From Methanobacterium sp. (GTDB lineage Archaea; Methanobacteriota; Methanobacteria; Methanobacteriales; Methanobacteriaceae), in assembly GCA_020854975.1 (NCBI GenBank), contig JAHKLQ010000089.1:1-5391 (forward strand): a stretch of 5,391 nt of DNA. Reading direction: 5' to 3'. The position numbers and the translations under genes were made by a program. The notes beneath the pieces were generated by a model. That model was given only the letters and a program-made list of their open reading frames with translations. It had not been told where the DNA came from and made no database searches. This document shows, one piece after another, positions 1 to 4,553 of the stretch. Each line of letters starts with the position of its first letter. Within the stretch, counting starts at the first letter, position 1.

Positions 1-101
1 AAAATAAATATCATCTGTGCGCTTACAGGTATTTTATCAATTTTACAAGATAATATGGCTACAATAAATAACATAATGAGGAAGAATAAGAGTTCAATCA
101 T
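1..101 (-). CDS. Probable cation:proton antiporter (CPA1-like), N-terminal fragment cut by window edge
   Basis: Reading leftward from an ATG at 101-99, 33 codons stay open to the window edge, so only the N-terminus is visible. It starts MIELLFFLIMLFIVAILS, one hydrophobic membrane helix (about residues 3-18), followed by CKIDKIPVSAQMIFI. The pattern of a short basic stretch, then 'IPVSAQMIFI' entering a second helix, resembles the first turn of CPA1/NhaP-type Na+/H+ antiporters, where a 'LS.R..R.P.TAPM.F' pattern is common; this is recalled family knowledge, not a search. A ribosome site GGAGAT (minus strand, 111-106) ends 4 nt before the ATG and supports the start. The gene is divergent from the PadR gene. 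If the assignment holds, the protein would exchange Na+ or K+ for H+ at the cytoplasmic membrane. That a membrane protein starts here is fairly sure; the family is less so with only 33 residues. Confidence 0.62.
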   Translation of the reverse strand, partial: MIELLFFLIMLFIVAILSCKIDKIPVSAQMIFI

Positions 102-112
102 TTTTATCTCCA

Positions 113-141
113 ATTTTATCTATAGCATTCTTAGATAAAAT
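113..141 (-). promoter_or_regulatory. 10-bp inverted repeat upstream of antiporter ribosome site (candidate operator or 5' leader hairpin)
   Basis: ATTTTATCTA at 113-122 and TAGATAAAAT at 132-141 are perfect reverse complements separated by 9 nt (123-131). The repeat ends 2 nt upstream of the GGAGAT ribosome site (111-106, minus strand) of the leftward gene. On the minus strand the distal arm includes TATTTTA (142-136), which could serve as a TATA box placing the start of transcription near 113. The repeat would then cover the core promoter as a regulator site. If transcription starts further upstream, the RNA could form a hairpin directly in front of the ribosome site. The symmetry is directly visible; the role is inference. 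Confidence 0.5.
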
Positions 142-320
142 ATTTTTGTTATTTATTCTATTTTTCTTATTTATTGGTAGAAAAGTTATTTTGAATGTTT
201 CTTTTCATCCGGTAAAAAGATCATAGCTCCTGCATTGAAGAATTAGAGCACCATATGTTGGCAAAATCAGTGTGAGTTACTTGGATTATTTTGCAGTTAA
301 TCTCTATTAATCGGAACATT

Positions 321-328
321 TTTATATA
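321..328 (+). promoter_or_regulatory. TATA-like box of the padR transcript
   Basis: TTTATATA at 321-328, within an AT-rich run from 318 to 335, has its centre about 25 nt before the ATG at 349. This is the usual archaeal distance from TATA box to transcription start, so the transcript should begin at or within a few nt of the start codon. GGAACATT just upstream (313-320) could be the TFB-binding element. No ribosome site precedes the ATG, in agreement with a leaderless mRNA. Confidence 0.55.
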
Positions 329-335
329 TTATAAT

Positions 336-351
336 CATAGAATATTCTATG
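336..351. promoter_or_regulatory. Perfect 16-bp palindrome over the padR start: candidate PadR autoregulatory operator
   Basis: CATAGAATATTCTATG is identical to its reverse complement over all 16 bases. It lies between the TATA-like box and the start codon and includes the ATG (349-351). A dimeric winged-helix repressor bound here would block polymerase at the predicted transcription start. The half-site TAGAATAT (338-345) recurs in the same orientation at 354-361, exactly 16 bp on, inside codons 2-5. PadR regulators commonly bind such palindromes in their own promoter; that this protein binds this site is inference. Confidence 0.65.
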
Positions 352-897
352 CCTAGAATATCAGATTTGGAGGCAGCCATACTGGGCCTATTATATGATG
401 AACCACAGTATGGTTACCAACTGGAGAAGACCATTGAAGGATGGGGTATGCGCAACTGGACCCAGATTGGATTTTCATCCATTTATTACGTTTTAAAAAA
501 ACTGGAGAAGAAGGAACTGGTCAAATCAAAGTTGGAAAAAGTGGAAGGGAAGCCTTCCCGTAAGGTGTTCACCATCACCGATCTGGGAAGAAATACCATG
601 AAAGAAAAACTGGTTGACCTTATTTCATGGAATAAAAAGTTAATCAATCCTTTCGATCTGGGTCTGGCTTATCTTAACTATCTAGAACCACAAAAAGTTG
701 TTGAGTGTCTGGAAAATTATCTAGAATCGGCTCAGGGCAGGATTAAGTTCCTGGAAAGTTCGGTGAAGATGCAGGAAGAACTTGATGCACCTTACTATGT
801 GGTGGCACTTTTCAGCCGGCCCTTAACAAGCCTCAAAACAGAAACGGAATGGGTAAAAAAATTCATTGAAAAAATTAAAAAGGAAGAGAACCTTTAA
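349..897 (+). CDS. PadR-family transcriptional regulator
   Basis: A 182-residue DNA-binding repressor of the PadR family. Residues 1-80 form the winged helix-turn-helix: the N-terminal SDLEAAILGLL (5-15) and YGYQLEKTIE (21-30) are typical family signatures, SSIYYVLKKLEKKELV (43-58) is the recognition helix region, and EGKPSRKVFTIT (66-77) is the basic beta-hairpin wing. Residues 95-178 are predicted helical, including a run with LESAQGRIKFLESSVKMQEE (125-144). They fit the C-terminal dimerisation and sensing part (Vir_act_alpha_C type). The length is normal for subfamily 1. The ATG at 349 is the only sensible start and has no ribosome site; a TATA-like box 25 nt upstream predicts a leaderless message. 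The next gene starts 12 nt after the stop, so the regulator is probably cotranscribed with a GyrI-like ligand-binding protein. The family is sure; the ligand is unknown. Confidence 0.93.
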   Translation: MPRISDLEAAILGLLYDEPQYGYQLEKTIEGWGMRNWTQIGFSSIYYVLKKLEKKELVKSKLEKVEGKPSRKVFTITDLGRNTMKEKLVDLISWNKKLINPFDLGLAYLNYLEPQKVVECLENYLESAQGRIKFLESSVKMQEELDAPYYVVALFSRPLTSLKTETEWVKKFIEKIKKEENL

Positions 898-904
898 GAG
901 GTGG
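898..904 (+). promoter_or_regulatory. Ribosome binding site that fixes the next start at ATG 910
   Basis: GAGGTGG directly follows the padR stop codon (895-897). It is a near-perfect match to the archaeal 16S anti-Shine-Dalgarno and lies 5 nt before ATG 910. The in-frame GTG at 901 is inside this motif and has no ribosome site of its own at a proper distance, so ATG 910 is the better start. Confidence 0.8.
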
Positions 905-909
905 AAAAA

Positions 910-1368
910 ATGGAAATTGTGGAGAAAAAACTTGGAAAAAGACAGGTAGCATACATAACATATAAAGGGCCCTTTGATGAGATCCCGGTTCTCATGGGAG
1001 AAGTGGTGGGCTTCATAATGGCCAAAGGACTGCAGATGATGGGTCCACCCTTTGGTGTGTACTTCAACAGCCCCCAGGAAGTACCAGTAGAAGAGCTGAT
1101 GTATGAGGTAGCAATCCCATTTGCAGGGGAAGCAGAAGAAGAAGGAAGAGTTAAAATCAAAACAGTCCCTGAGCAAATGGTCCTATCAACCATATATAAA
1201 GGCCCATACAGTGAATGTGGAACTGCAATAGGTGCCCTAGCACAATATGCCTACAAAAATGGCTATGAAATCGTAGGCCCACTCATGGAAACTTACCTCT
1301 CAGACCCTAATGAAACCCCAGAAAATGAGTTATTAACCGAAGAATCGTTCCCAGTGATTAAAAAGTAG
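910..1368 (+). CDS. GyrI-like (AraC effector-binding domain) small-molecule-binding protein
   Basis: A 152-residue stand-alone ligand-binding protein of the GyrI-like/AraC_E_bind superfamily, without a DNA-binding part. The two SHS2 halves can be read as an internal repeat. Half one (about 1-74) has ITYKGPF (16-22), MGPPFGVYF (44-52) and YEVAIPF (65-71). Half two (about 80-152) has TIYKGPY (94-100), VGPLMETYL (122-130) and ESFPV (145-149). Glu66 and Glu127 sit where this family keeps acidic residues in the central cleft; in BmrR and relatives such a glutamate contacts cationic hydrophobic ligands. The start is ATG 910, behind a GAGGTGG site. The gene is 12 nt from padR and almost surely in its operon. 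Homologous domains are usually fused to MerR- or AraC-type DNA-binding parts (BmrR, Rob), so here it may act in trans with PadR, or sequester a toxic compound by itself. The fold assignment is strong; the role is inference. Confidence 0.88.
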   Translation: MEIVEKKLGKRQVAYITYKGPFDEIPVLMGEVVGFIMAKGLQMMGPPFGVYFNSPQEVPVEELMYEVAIPFAGEAEEEGRVKIKTVPEQMVLSTIYKGPYSECGTAIGALAQYAYKNGYEIVGPLMETYLSDPNETPENELLTEESFPVIKK

Positions 1369-1378
1369 ATTTAATCTA
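1366..1378. repeat. Short inverted repeat at the end of the first GyrI-like gene
   Basis: TAGATT (1366-1371) and AATCTA (1373-1378) are reverse complements around one base, overlapping the TAG stop codon. The spacer is too short for a good RNA hairpin. The outer TAGA...TCTA resembles the padR palindrome (TAGAATATTCTA) but with one extra central base. It could be a weak regulator site or chance. Confidence 0.3.
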
Positions 1379-1389
1379 TAAACATCCCA

Positions 1390-1396
1390 TTTTTTT
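1390..1396 (+). terminator. Candidate oligo-T terminator after padR and its GyrI-like partner
   Basis: Seven T residues lie 21 nt after the stop codon of the first GyrI-like gene. Archaeal RNA polymerase often stops at such tracts without needing a hairpin. The next gene begins at 1451 with its own strong ribosome site, so the transcript may end here or partly read through. TATAAA at 1377-1382 could be a new promoter for the downstream genes, with a start near 1405, but it is a weak candidate. Confidence 0.35.
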
Positions 1397-1450
1397 AGAA
1401 TTGTTGGCAAAATAGATTGAGAAAATATTTCCAATGAGGGGGTTTAAAAT

Positions 1451-1837
1451 ATGAACAAGTATTTGAAAATGGTCCTTTTCGGATTTTTAGTGTGGTTAAT
1501 CCCATTTGTGGTATCCTTTTTCATATATCCCCTGAAAACTGCAGAAAACCCACTCTTCGAATCCATAATGCCCTTAACTCTGACTATAATAGTGATTTGG
1601 TTGGCTTACCTGTATCTGAAAAACCTTAAAACAGGTTTTATAAGGGAGGGAGTTATGATTGGAGTTATTTGGTTTGTAATCAACATAGCCATCGATCTGG
1701 TAATGTTTCTACCTCCCAGTCCCATGCAAATGACCCTAACCAATTATATGATGGACATAGGCATCACCTACCTCATGATACCTGTAATAACCATGGGAAT
1801 GGGTTTCATGGCTGAAAATAGATTAAAATTAGTTTAA
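1451..1837 (+). CDS. Small four-helix integral membrane protein, function unknown
   Basis: A 128-residue very hydrophobic protein with four predicted membrane helices: about residues 7-26, 39-57, 67-87 and 100-121. It has no cleaved signal peptide pattern; the first helix begins after MNKYLK. Short loops carry YPLKTAENPLFESIMP (26-41), KNLKTGFIREG (57-67) and a proline-rich FLPPSPMQM (86-94). Asp82 lies near the end of helix 3 and Asp102 near the start of helix 4; there is no recognisable transport or enzyme motif. GAGGGGG (1436-1442) lies 8 nt before the ATG and supports the start. The stop is TAA followed at once by in-frame TGA, and the next gene begins 22 nt after the TAA, implying cotranscription with the second GyrI-like gene. 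Being between two ligand-binding genes, it could be a membrane partner or small exporter subunit, but nothing in the protein shows that. Confidence 0.8.
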   Translation: MNKYLKMVLFGFLVWLIPFVVSFFIYPLKTAENPLFESIMPLTLTIIVIWLAYLYLKNLKTGFIREGVMIGVIWFVINIAIDLVMFLPPSPMQMTLTNYMMDIGITYLMIPVITMGMGFMAENRLKLV

Positions 1838-1859
1838 TGATCAGTAAGGGGCTAAAAAA

Positions 1860-2471
1860 ATGCCAAAAATCGATTTGAAAAAAGAAAATAAAGAATTCTA
1901 TTATCCTTCCACAAAGGAAGTGTCTGTGGTAGAATTACCATTGATGAAATTTCTAATGATAGATGGTCAGGGAGATCCTAACACCTCAAAAGAATATCAG
2001 GATGCCATGGAAACCATATTCCCCGTATCTTATAAGACTAAATTCACGAGTAAAAAAGAAAAATCCCAGGATTATGTGGTCATGCCCCTGGAAGGATTAT
2101 GGTGGACGGATAAAATGGAAGAATTCAGTATGGCTGATAAGGGTTCATGGAAATGGACAGTGATGATCAGGCAACCAGATTTCATCAGGCAAAACACCAT
2201 CAATAAAGCCATCAAAGAACTAGAAAAGAAGAAAGATCTTCCTGCACTATCCAAACTTCGCTTTGAAGATTTCCAAGAGGGTAAAGCAGTTCAGATAATG
2301 CATATTGGTCCTTATGGTGAGGCTGAAGCTCATGCGGTTAGAAAATTACATGATTTCATTGAAAATAAAGGTTACAAGTTAAGTGGAAAACATCACGAGA
2401 TATATATCAGTGACATGCGTAGAACCAAACCTGAAAAACTTAAAACCATCATCAGACAGCCATTTGAATAA
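1860..2471 (+). CDS. GyrI-like domain protein of the COG4832 type (possible small-molecule hydrolase)
   Basis: A 203-residue cytoplasmic protein of the stand-alone GyrI-like family. Diagnostic stretches are FLMIDGQGDPN (31-41), MPLEGLWW (75-82), GSWKWTVMIRQPDF (95-108), MHIGPYGEAEAHAVRKLHDF (147-166) and GKHHEIYISDMRRTKPEKLK (176-195). Glu180 of HHEIY aligns with Glu127 of the smaller GyrI-like gene and sits at the family's central cleft, lined here with aromatic residues (Trp81, Trp82, Trp97, Trp99, Tyr182). To my knowledge some members of this group (Lin2189, CTR107) were reported to hydrolyse cyclopropanoid genotoxins of the yatakemycin/CC-1065 type; whether this protein does so is inference. 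The length is full for the family. AAGGGG (1846-1851) lies 8 nt before the ATG. The gene follows the membrane protein by 22 nt and probably shares its transcript. Confidence 0.88.
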   Translation: MPKIDLKKENKEFYYPSTKEVSVVELPLMKFLMIDGQGDPNTSKEYQDAMETIFPVSYKTKFTSKKEKSQDYVVMPLEGLWWTDKMEEFSMADKGSWKWTVMIRQPDFIRQNTINKAIKELEKKKDLPALSKLRFEDFQEGKAVQIMHIGPYGEAEAHAVRKLHDFIENKGYKLSGKHHEIYISDMRRTKPEKLKTIIRQPFE

Positions 2472-2490
2472 AATTAGGGGATAAACTGGA

Positions 2491-2498
2491 TTATATAA
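2491..2498 (+). promoter_or_regulatory. Candidate promoter of the amidohydrolase gene
   Basis: TTATATAA lies 20 nt after the previous stop codon. An archaeal start about 25 nt downstream of its centre would fall near 2520, giving a leader of roughly 25 nt that still includes the ribosome site at 2533-2537. This would make the amidohydrolase and toroid genes a separate unit, although read-through from upstream remains possible in the 74-nt gap. Confidence 0.45.
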
Positions 2499-2532
2499 TA
2501 GTCTAAATTGGTGGATATACACTAAAAAAAAT

Positions 2533-2537
2533 GGGAG
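2533..2537 (+). promoter_or_regulatory. Ribosome binding site that fixes the amidohydrolase start at ATG 2546
   Basis: GGGAG, continuing as GGGAGAT, lies 8 nt before ATG 2546 and overlaps the codons after an in-frame ATG at 2531. The upstream ATG has only an A-rich run before it (ACTAAAAAAA) and no ribosome site. The shorter protein begins MIVDTHIHL, the usual opening of this enzyme family. Confidence 0.75.
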
Positions 2538-2545
2538 ATAATGTC

Positions 2546-3385
2546 ATGATTGTGGATACACACATCCACCTCCACCCCACAGTCGAAGTGGGTAAAATGG
2601 TAGTGGAAATGATAAAAAAACAACATGGGGTGGATTATTACAGTTACGGAACTCCCGATGACTACATAGGAGAAATGAAACAGGCAGGGATAGATAAGGC
2701 AGTGATGGTTAGTTTCGCCCCGGATAACCAGCTTAAAAACAACAACTTCTGGACAGTGGCCAACACCCATCCAGGTAAAAAACGACCAGCTAAATATCCC
2801 ATGTTCATACCCTTCATATCAGTAAGTCCCACCATGAATGGCCGAAAACCAGTAGAAGAGTTGGAACATAAACTCAAATGGGGTATGAAGGGAGTGAAAA
2901 TCCATCCTGTGGCCCAGGAATTCCCACCAGATGATGAAAGGATCTGGCCAGTTTACCAGTGGTTAGTAACTCATGATCTACCCATAACAGCCCATTCCGG
3001 GATGAACATCGATGCTAATTCTACCTATGGAGAACCTCAAAGATGGATACAAGTATTAGAAGACTTTCCAGAGTTGAAACTAGTCCTGGCCCATTTGGGC
3101 AATGGATTCTGGGATCAGACTGTGGAAATCGCTGATAAATATCCTCAGGTAATGTTCGACACTGCTATTGCTATTTCACACATCAACTCCCCCACCACCT
3201 TAAGTGATGATGAAGCTGCCGATTTAATCCGAACCATAGGTCATGAAAGAGTGATGTTCGGTTCTGATTATCCATGGGTTGACCCTAAAAAGGATATAAA
3301 ACATATAAAAAATCTTCCAATCCCTCCAAAAAGCAAGGAATTGATACTGGGGGAAAATGCTAGAAGATTCTTAAATTTGAAGTAG
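2546..3385 (+). CDS. Metal-dependent amidohydrolase (amidohydrolase-2/ACMSD-like TIM barrel)
   Basis: A 279-residue cytoplasmic enzyme of the amidohydrolase-2 family, whose members hydrolyse or decarboxylate organic acids with a divalent metal, often zinc. The strand-1 motif DTHIH gives metal ligands His6 and His8. GVKIHPVAQEF (116-126) carries Lys118 and His120. ITAHSGMN (147-154) gives His150, LAHLG (181-185) gives His183, and MFGSDYPW (237-244) gives Asp241, the catalytic aspartate position. GENARRFLNL near the C-terminus is the typical final helix. All expected active-site residues are present, so it should be active. The length is normal. The start at 2546 is chosen over ATG 2531 because of the ribosome site. 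An insertion at about residues 59-88, rich in Asn, Lys and Pro, may shape the substrate pocket. The toroid gene follows after 18 nt, suggesting a joint task. The substrate cannot be told from sequence. Confidence 0.9.
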   Translation: MIVDTHIHLHPTVEVGKMVVEMIKKQHGVDYYSYGTPDDYIGEMKQAGIDKAVMVSFAPDNQLKNNNFWTVANTHPGKKRPAKYPMFIPFISVSPTMNGRKPVEELEHKLKWGMKGVKIHPVAQEFPPDDERIWPVYQWLVTHDLPITAHSGMNIDANSTYGEPQRWIQVLEDFPELKLVLAHLGNGFWDQTVEIADKYPQVMFDTAIAISHINSPTTLSDDEAADLIRTIGHERVMFGSDYPWVDPKKDIKHIKNLPIPPKSKELILGENARRFLNLK

Positions 3386-3403
3386 GTATTAGCAGGTGTT
3401 TTC

Positions 3404-4450
3404 ATGGACAATTGGAAATCCTATCTAAATGCAGATCCCACAGAATGGCTTCTTGAGGAAGATAACCCTTCAGTTAGATATTTTACTTTGCTTGATATTT
3501 TAGATAAGCCAGGAACTGATAGTGAAGTTCTAGAGGCTCGAGAACAAATAATGCAAAAGGGTATGGTACCTAAAATACTGGCCAAACAGGAACCCGGTGG
3601 ATACTGGGGAATCCCTGAGAATTTCTATGTAAGAGGTAAATACAAGGGAACTTCCTGGCAACTCATAATCCTAGCAGAGTTAGGGGCGGATGGAAATGAT
3701 AAAAGAATTAGAAATGCCTGCGAATTCATGTTTGAAAATTCTCAAGACCCCCAAAGCGGTGCATTTTCATATATAAGAAATAAAAAGGTAAGTAACAGTA
3801 AATCCAGTAAAAAAATGAAGGGTAAACATGTTGGTGGGGATCATGAAGGAGTCCTACCTTGCCTTACAGCTAACATGGCCTGGAGCTTGATCCGATTAGG
3901 ATACCTGAATGATGAAAGAGTTCAAAAAGCCCTGGCATGGCTTATCAAGTATCAGAGATTCGATGATAAACCAGGTAAAGCACCCCATGAATGGCCATAT
4001 AAACGGTGGAAAAGATGTTATGGTGAGCGTACCTGTCACAGTATCATTGTAAAATCTCTTAAAGCATTTGCTGAGGTGCCAGAAAATAAAAGAACCCCTG
4101 AAATAGAGGATTACATTGTTAAAGGTGCTGAACACATGCTCAACCACCACATACATAAAAGAAGCCAGCCCCCCATCGTTGGTAGTTTTAAATGGTTGCA
4201 ATTTGGTTTTCCATTGATGTGGAATATTGACGCCCTGGAAGTTTTAGGATTACTTACCAGATTAGGGTATAAAGATGAAAGAATGAATGAATCATTGAAT
4301 ATAATGATTTCCAAGCAAAATGGGGAAGGTAAATGGATTCTGGAGAATACTTTCAATGGAAGATTCCAGGCGAGCATTGAAAGGAAGGGAAAACCCAGTA
4401 AATGGATTACCTTAAACTCCATGAAAGTTTTAAAACAACGTTATTCTTAA
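3404..4450 (+). CDS. Alpha/alpha-toroid protein with prenyltransferase/squalene-oxidase-like repeats
   Basis: A 348-residue, mostly helical protein opening with DPTEWLLEEDNPSVRYFTLL (11-30), characteristic of a prokaryotic family related to the terpene cyclase/protein prenyltransferase barrel. Repeat-like helix pairs carry typical Gly/Trp turns: GGYWGIPENF (65-74), SGAFSYI (118-124), a conserved core DHEGVLPCLTANMAWSLIRL (146-165), KRCYGERTCHSIIVKSLKA (203-221), and QNGEGKWILENTFNG (305-319). Clustered His142, His147, Cys153, Cys205, Cys211 and His212 could bind a metal, as protein prenyltransferases bind zinc, but this is inference. There is no cyclase DXDD motif, so it is unlikely to be a squalene/hopene cyclase. 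Relatives are sometimes labelled 'nitrogen fixation protein NifH' in databases; there is no P-loop, so that label would be wrong here. AGGTG (3394-3398) lies 5 nt before the ATG. The gene is 18 nt after the amidohydrolase and presumably cotranscribed. No signal peptide is seen. Confidence 0.82.
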   Translation: MDNWKSYLNADPTEWLLEEDNPSVRYFTLLDILDKPGTDSEVLEAREQIMQKGMVPKILAKQEPGGYWGIPENFYVRGKYKGTSWQLIILAELGADGNDKRIRNACEFMFENSQDPQSGAFSYIRNKKVSNSKSSKKMKGKHVGGDHEGVLPCLTANMAWSLIRLGYLNDERVQKALAWLIKYQRFDDKPGKAPHEWPYKRWKRCYGERTCHSIIVKSLKAFAEVPENKRTPEIEDYIVKGAEHMLNHHIHKRSQPPIVGSFKWLQFGFPLMWNIDALEVLGLLTRLGYKDERMNESLNIMISKQNGEGKWILENTFNGRFQASIERKGKPSKWITLNSMKVLKQRYS

Positions 4451-4480
4451 AAGAACATTTAAAATAAGAATATAACTCCC

Positions 4481-4500
4481 TTTTTTTTAATTAAAAAAAA
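4481..4500. terminator. Palindromic T8-AATT-A8 tract: candidate terminator
   Basis: A perfect 20-bp palindrome of eight T, AATT and eight A begins 30 nt after the toroid gene stop. On the plus strand the T8 run is a standard archaeal termination signal; on the minus strand the A8 run reads as T8, so the site could stop transcription in both directions. No GC stem precedes it (only CTCCC at 4476-4480), as expected for archaeal termination. Confidence 0.6.
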
Positions 4501-4519
4501 TTCTGATTCAAAAAGAGAA

Positions 4520-4525
4520 TATAAA
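4520..4525 (+). promoter_or_regulatory. TATA-like box of the AEC transporter gene
   Basis: TATAAA at 4520-4525, preceded by the purine-rich AAAAAGAGAA (4510-4519) that could act as the TFB element, lies about 32 nt before ATG 4554. Transcription would start near 4548, leaving a leader of only some 6 nt. There is no ribosome site before the ATG (AATAAGCCATACC), in agreement with a near-leaderless message. Confidence 0.5.
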
Positions 4526-4553
4526 CTTGTTAAACAATATAATAAGCCATACC

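Larger units (their letters stand above)
102..348. other. Divergent intergenic region between antiporter and PadR genes
   Basis: These 247 nt hold no convincing gene on either strand. They contain the control sequences of both flanking genes: a ribosome site (106-111, minus strand) and a 10-bp-arm inverted repeat (113-141) for the leftward gene, and a TATA-like box (321-328) and palindrome (336-351) for the rightward gene. The stretch 141-175 is strongly T-rich on the plus strand and carries TTATTTATT twice (149-157 and 167-175), which looks like low-complexity promoter DNA of the leftward gene. The middle (180-310) shows no structure that I recognise. Confidence 0.7.

Noticed and set aside
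1..138. Plus-strand open frame of 45 codons ending at TAA 136-138
   Set aside because: AT-rich, no recognisable protein pattern, and it overlaps the better supported minus-strand antiporter start and its inverted repeat.
186..224. 12-codon minus-strand mini-ORF (MIFLPDEKKHSK) with GGAG nearby
   Set aside because: The GGAG is only 2 nt from the ATG, too close for a ribosome site, and nothing else supports a leader peptide.
823..1193. Two minus-strand open frames opposite the end of padR and the first GyrI-like gene
   Set aside because: Shadows of well-supported plus-strand genes; no ribosome sites and the predicted sequences show no known family pattern.
3896..4422. Minus-strand open frames of about 100 codons opposite the toroid gene
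   Set aside because: They mirror the plus-strand coding sequence, lack start signals and have shadow-like composition.
3404..4450. Possible NifH or squalene-hopene cyclase label for the toroid protein
   Set aside because: No P-loop or 4Fe-4S cysteine pattern for NifH, no DXDD motif, and only about half the length of a squalene cyclase.
4467..4524. AGAATATAA repeated at 4467-4475 and 4516-4524
   Set aside because: A 9-bp AT-rich match expected by chance; the first copy is badly placed to serve as a promoter.
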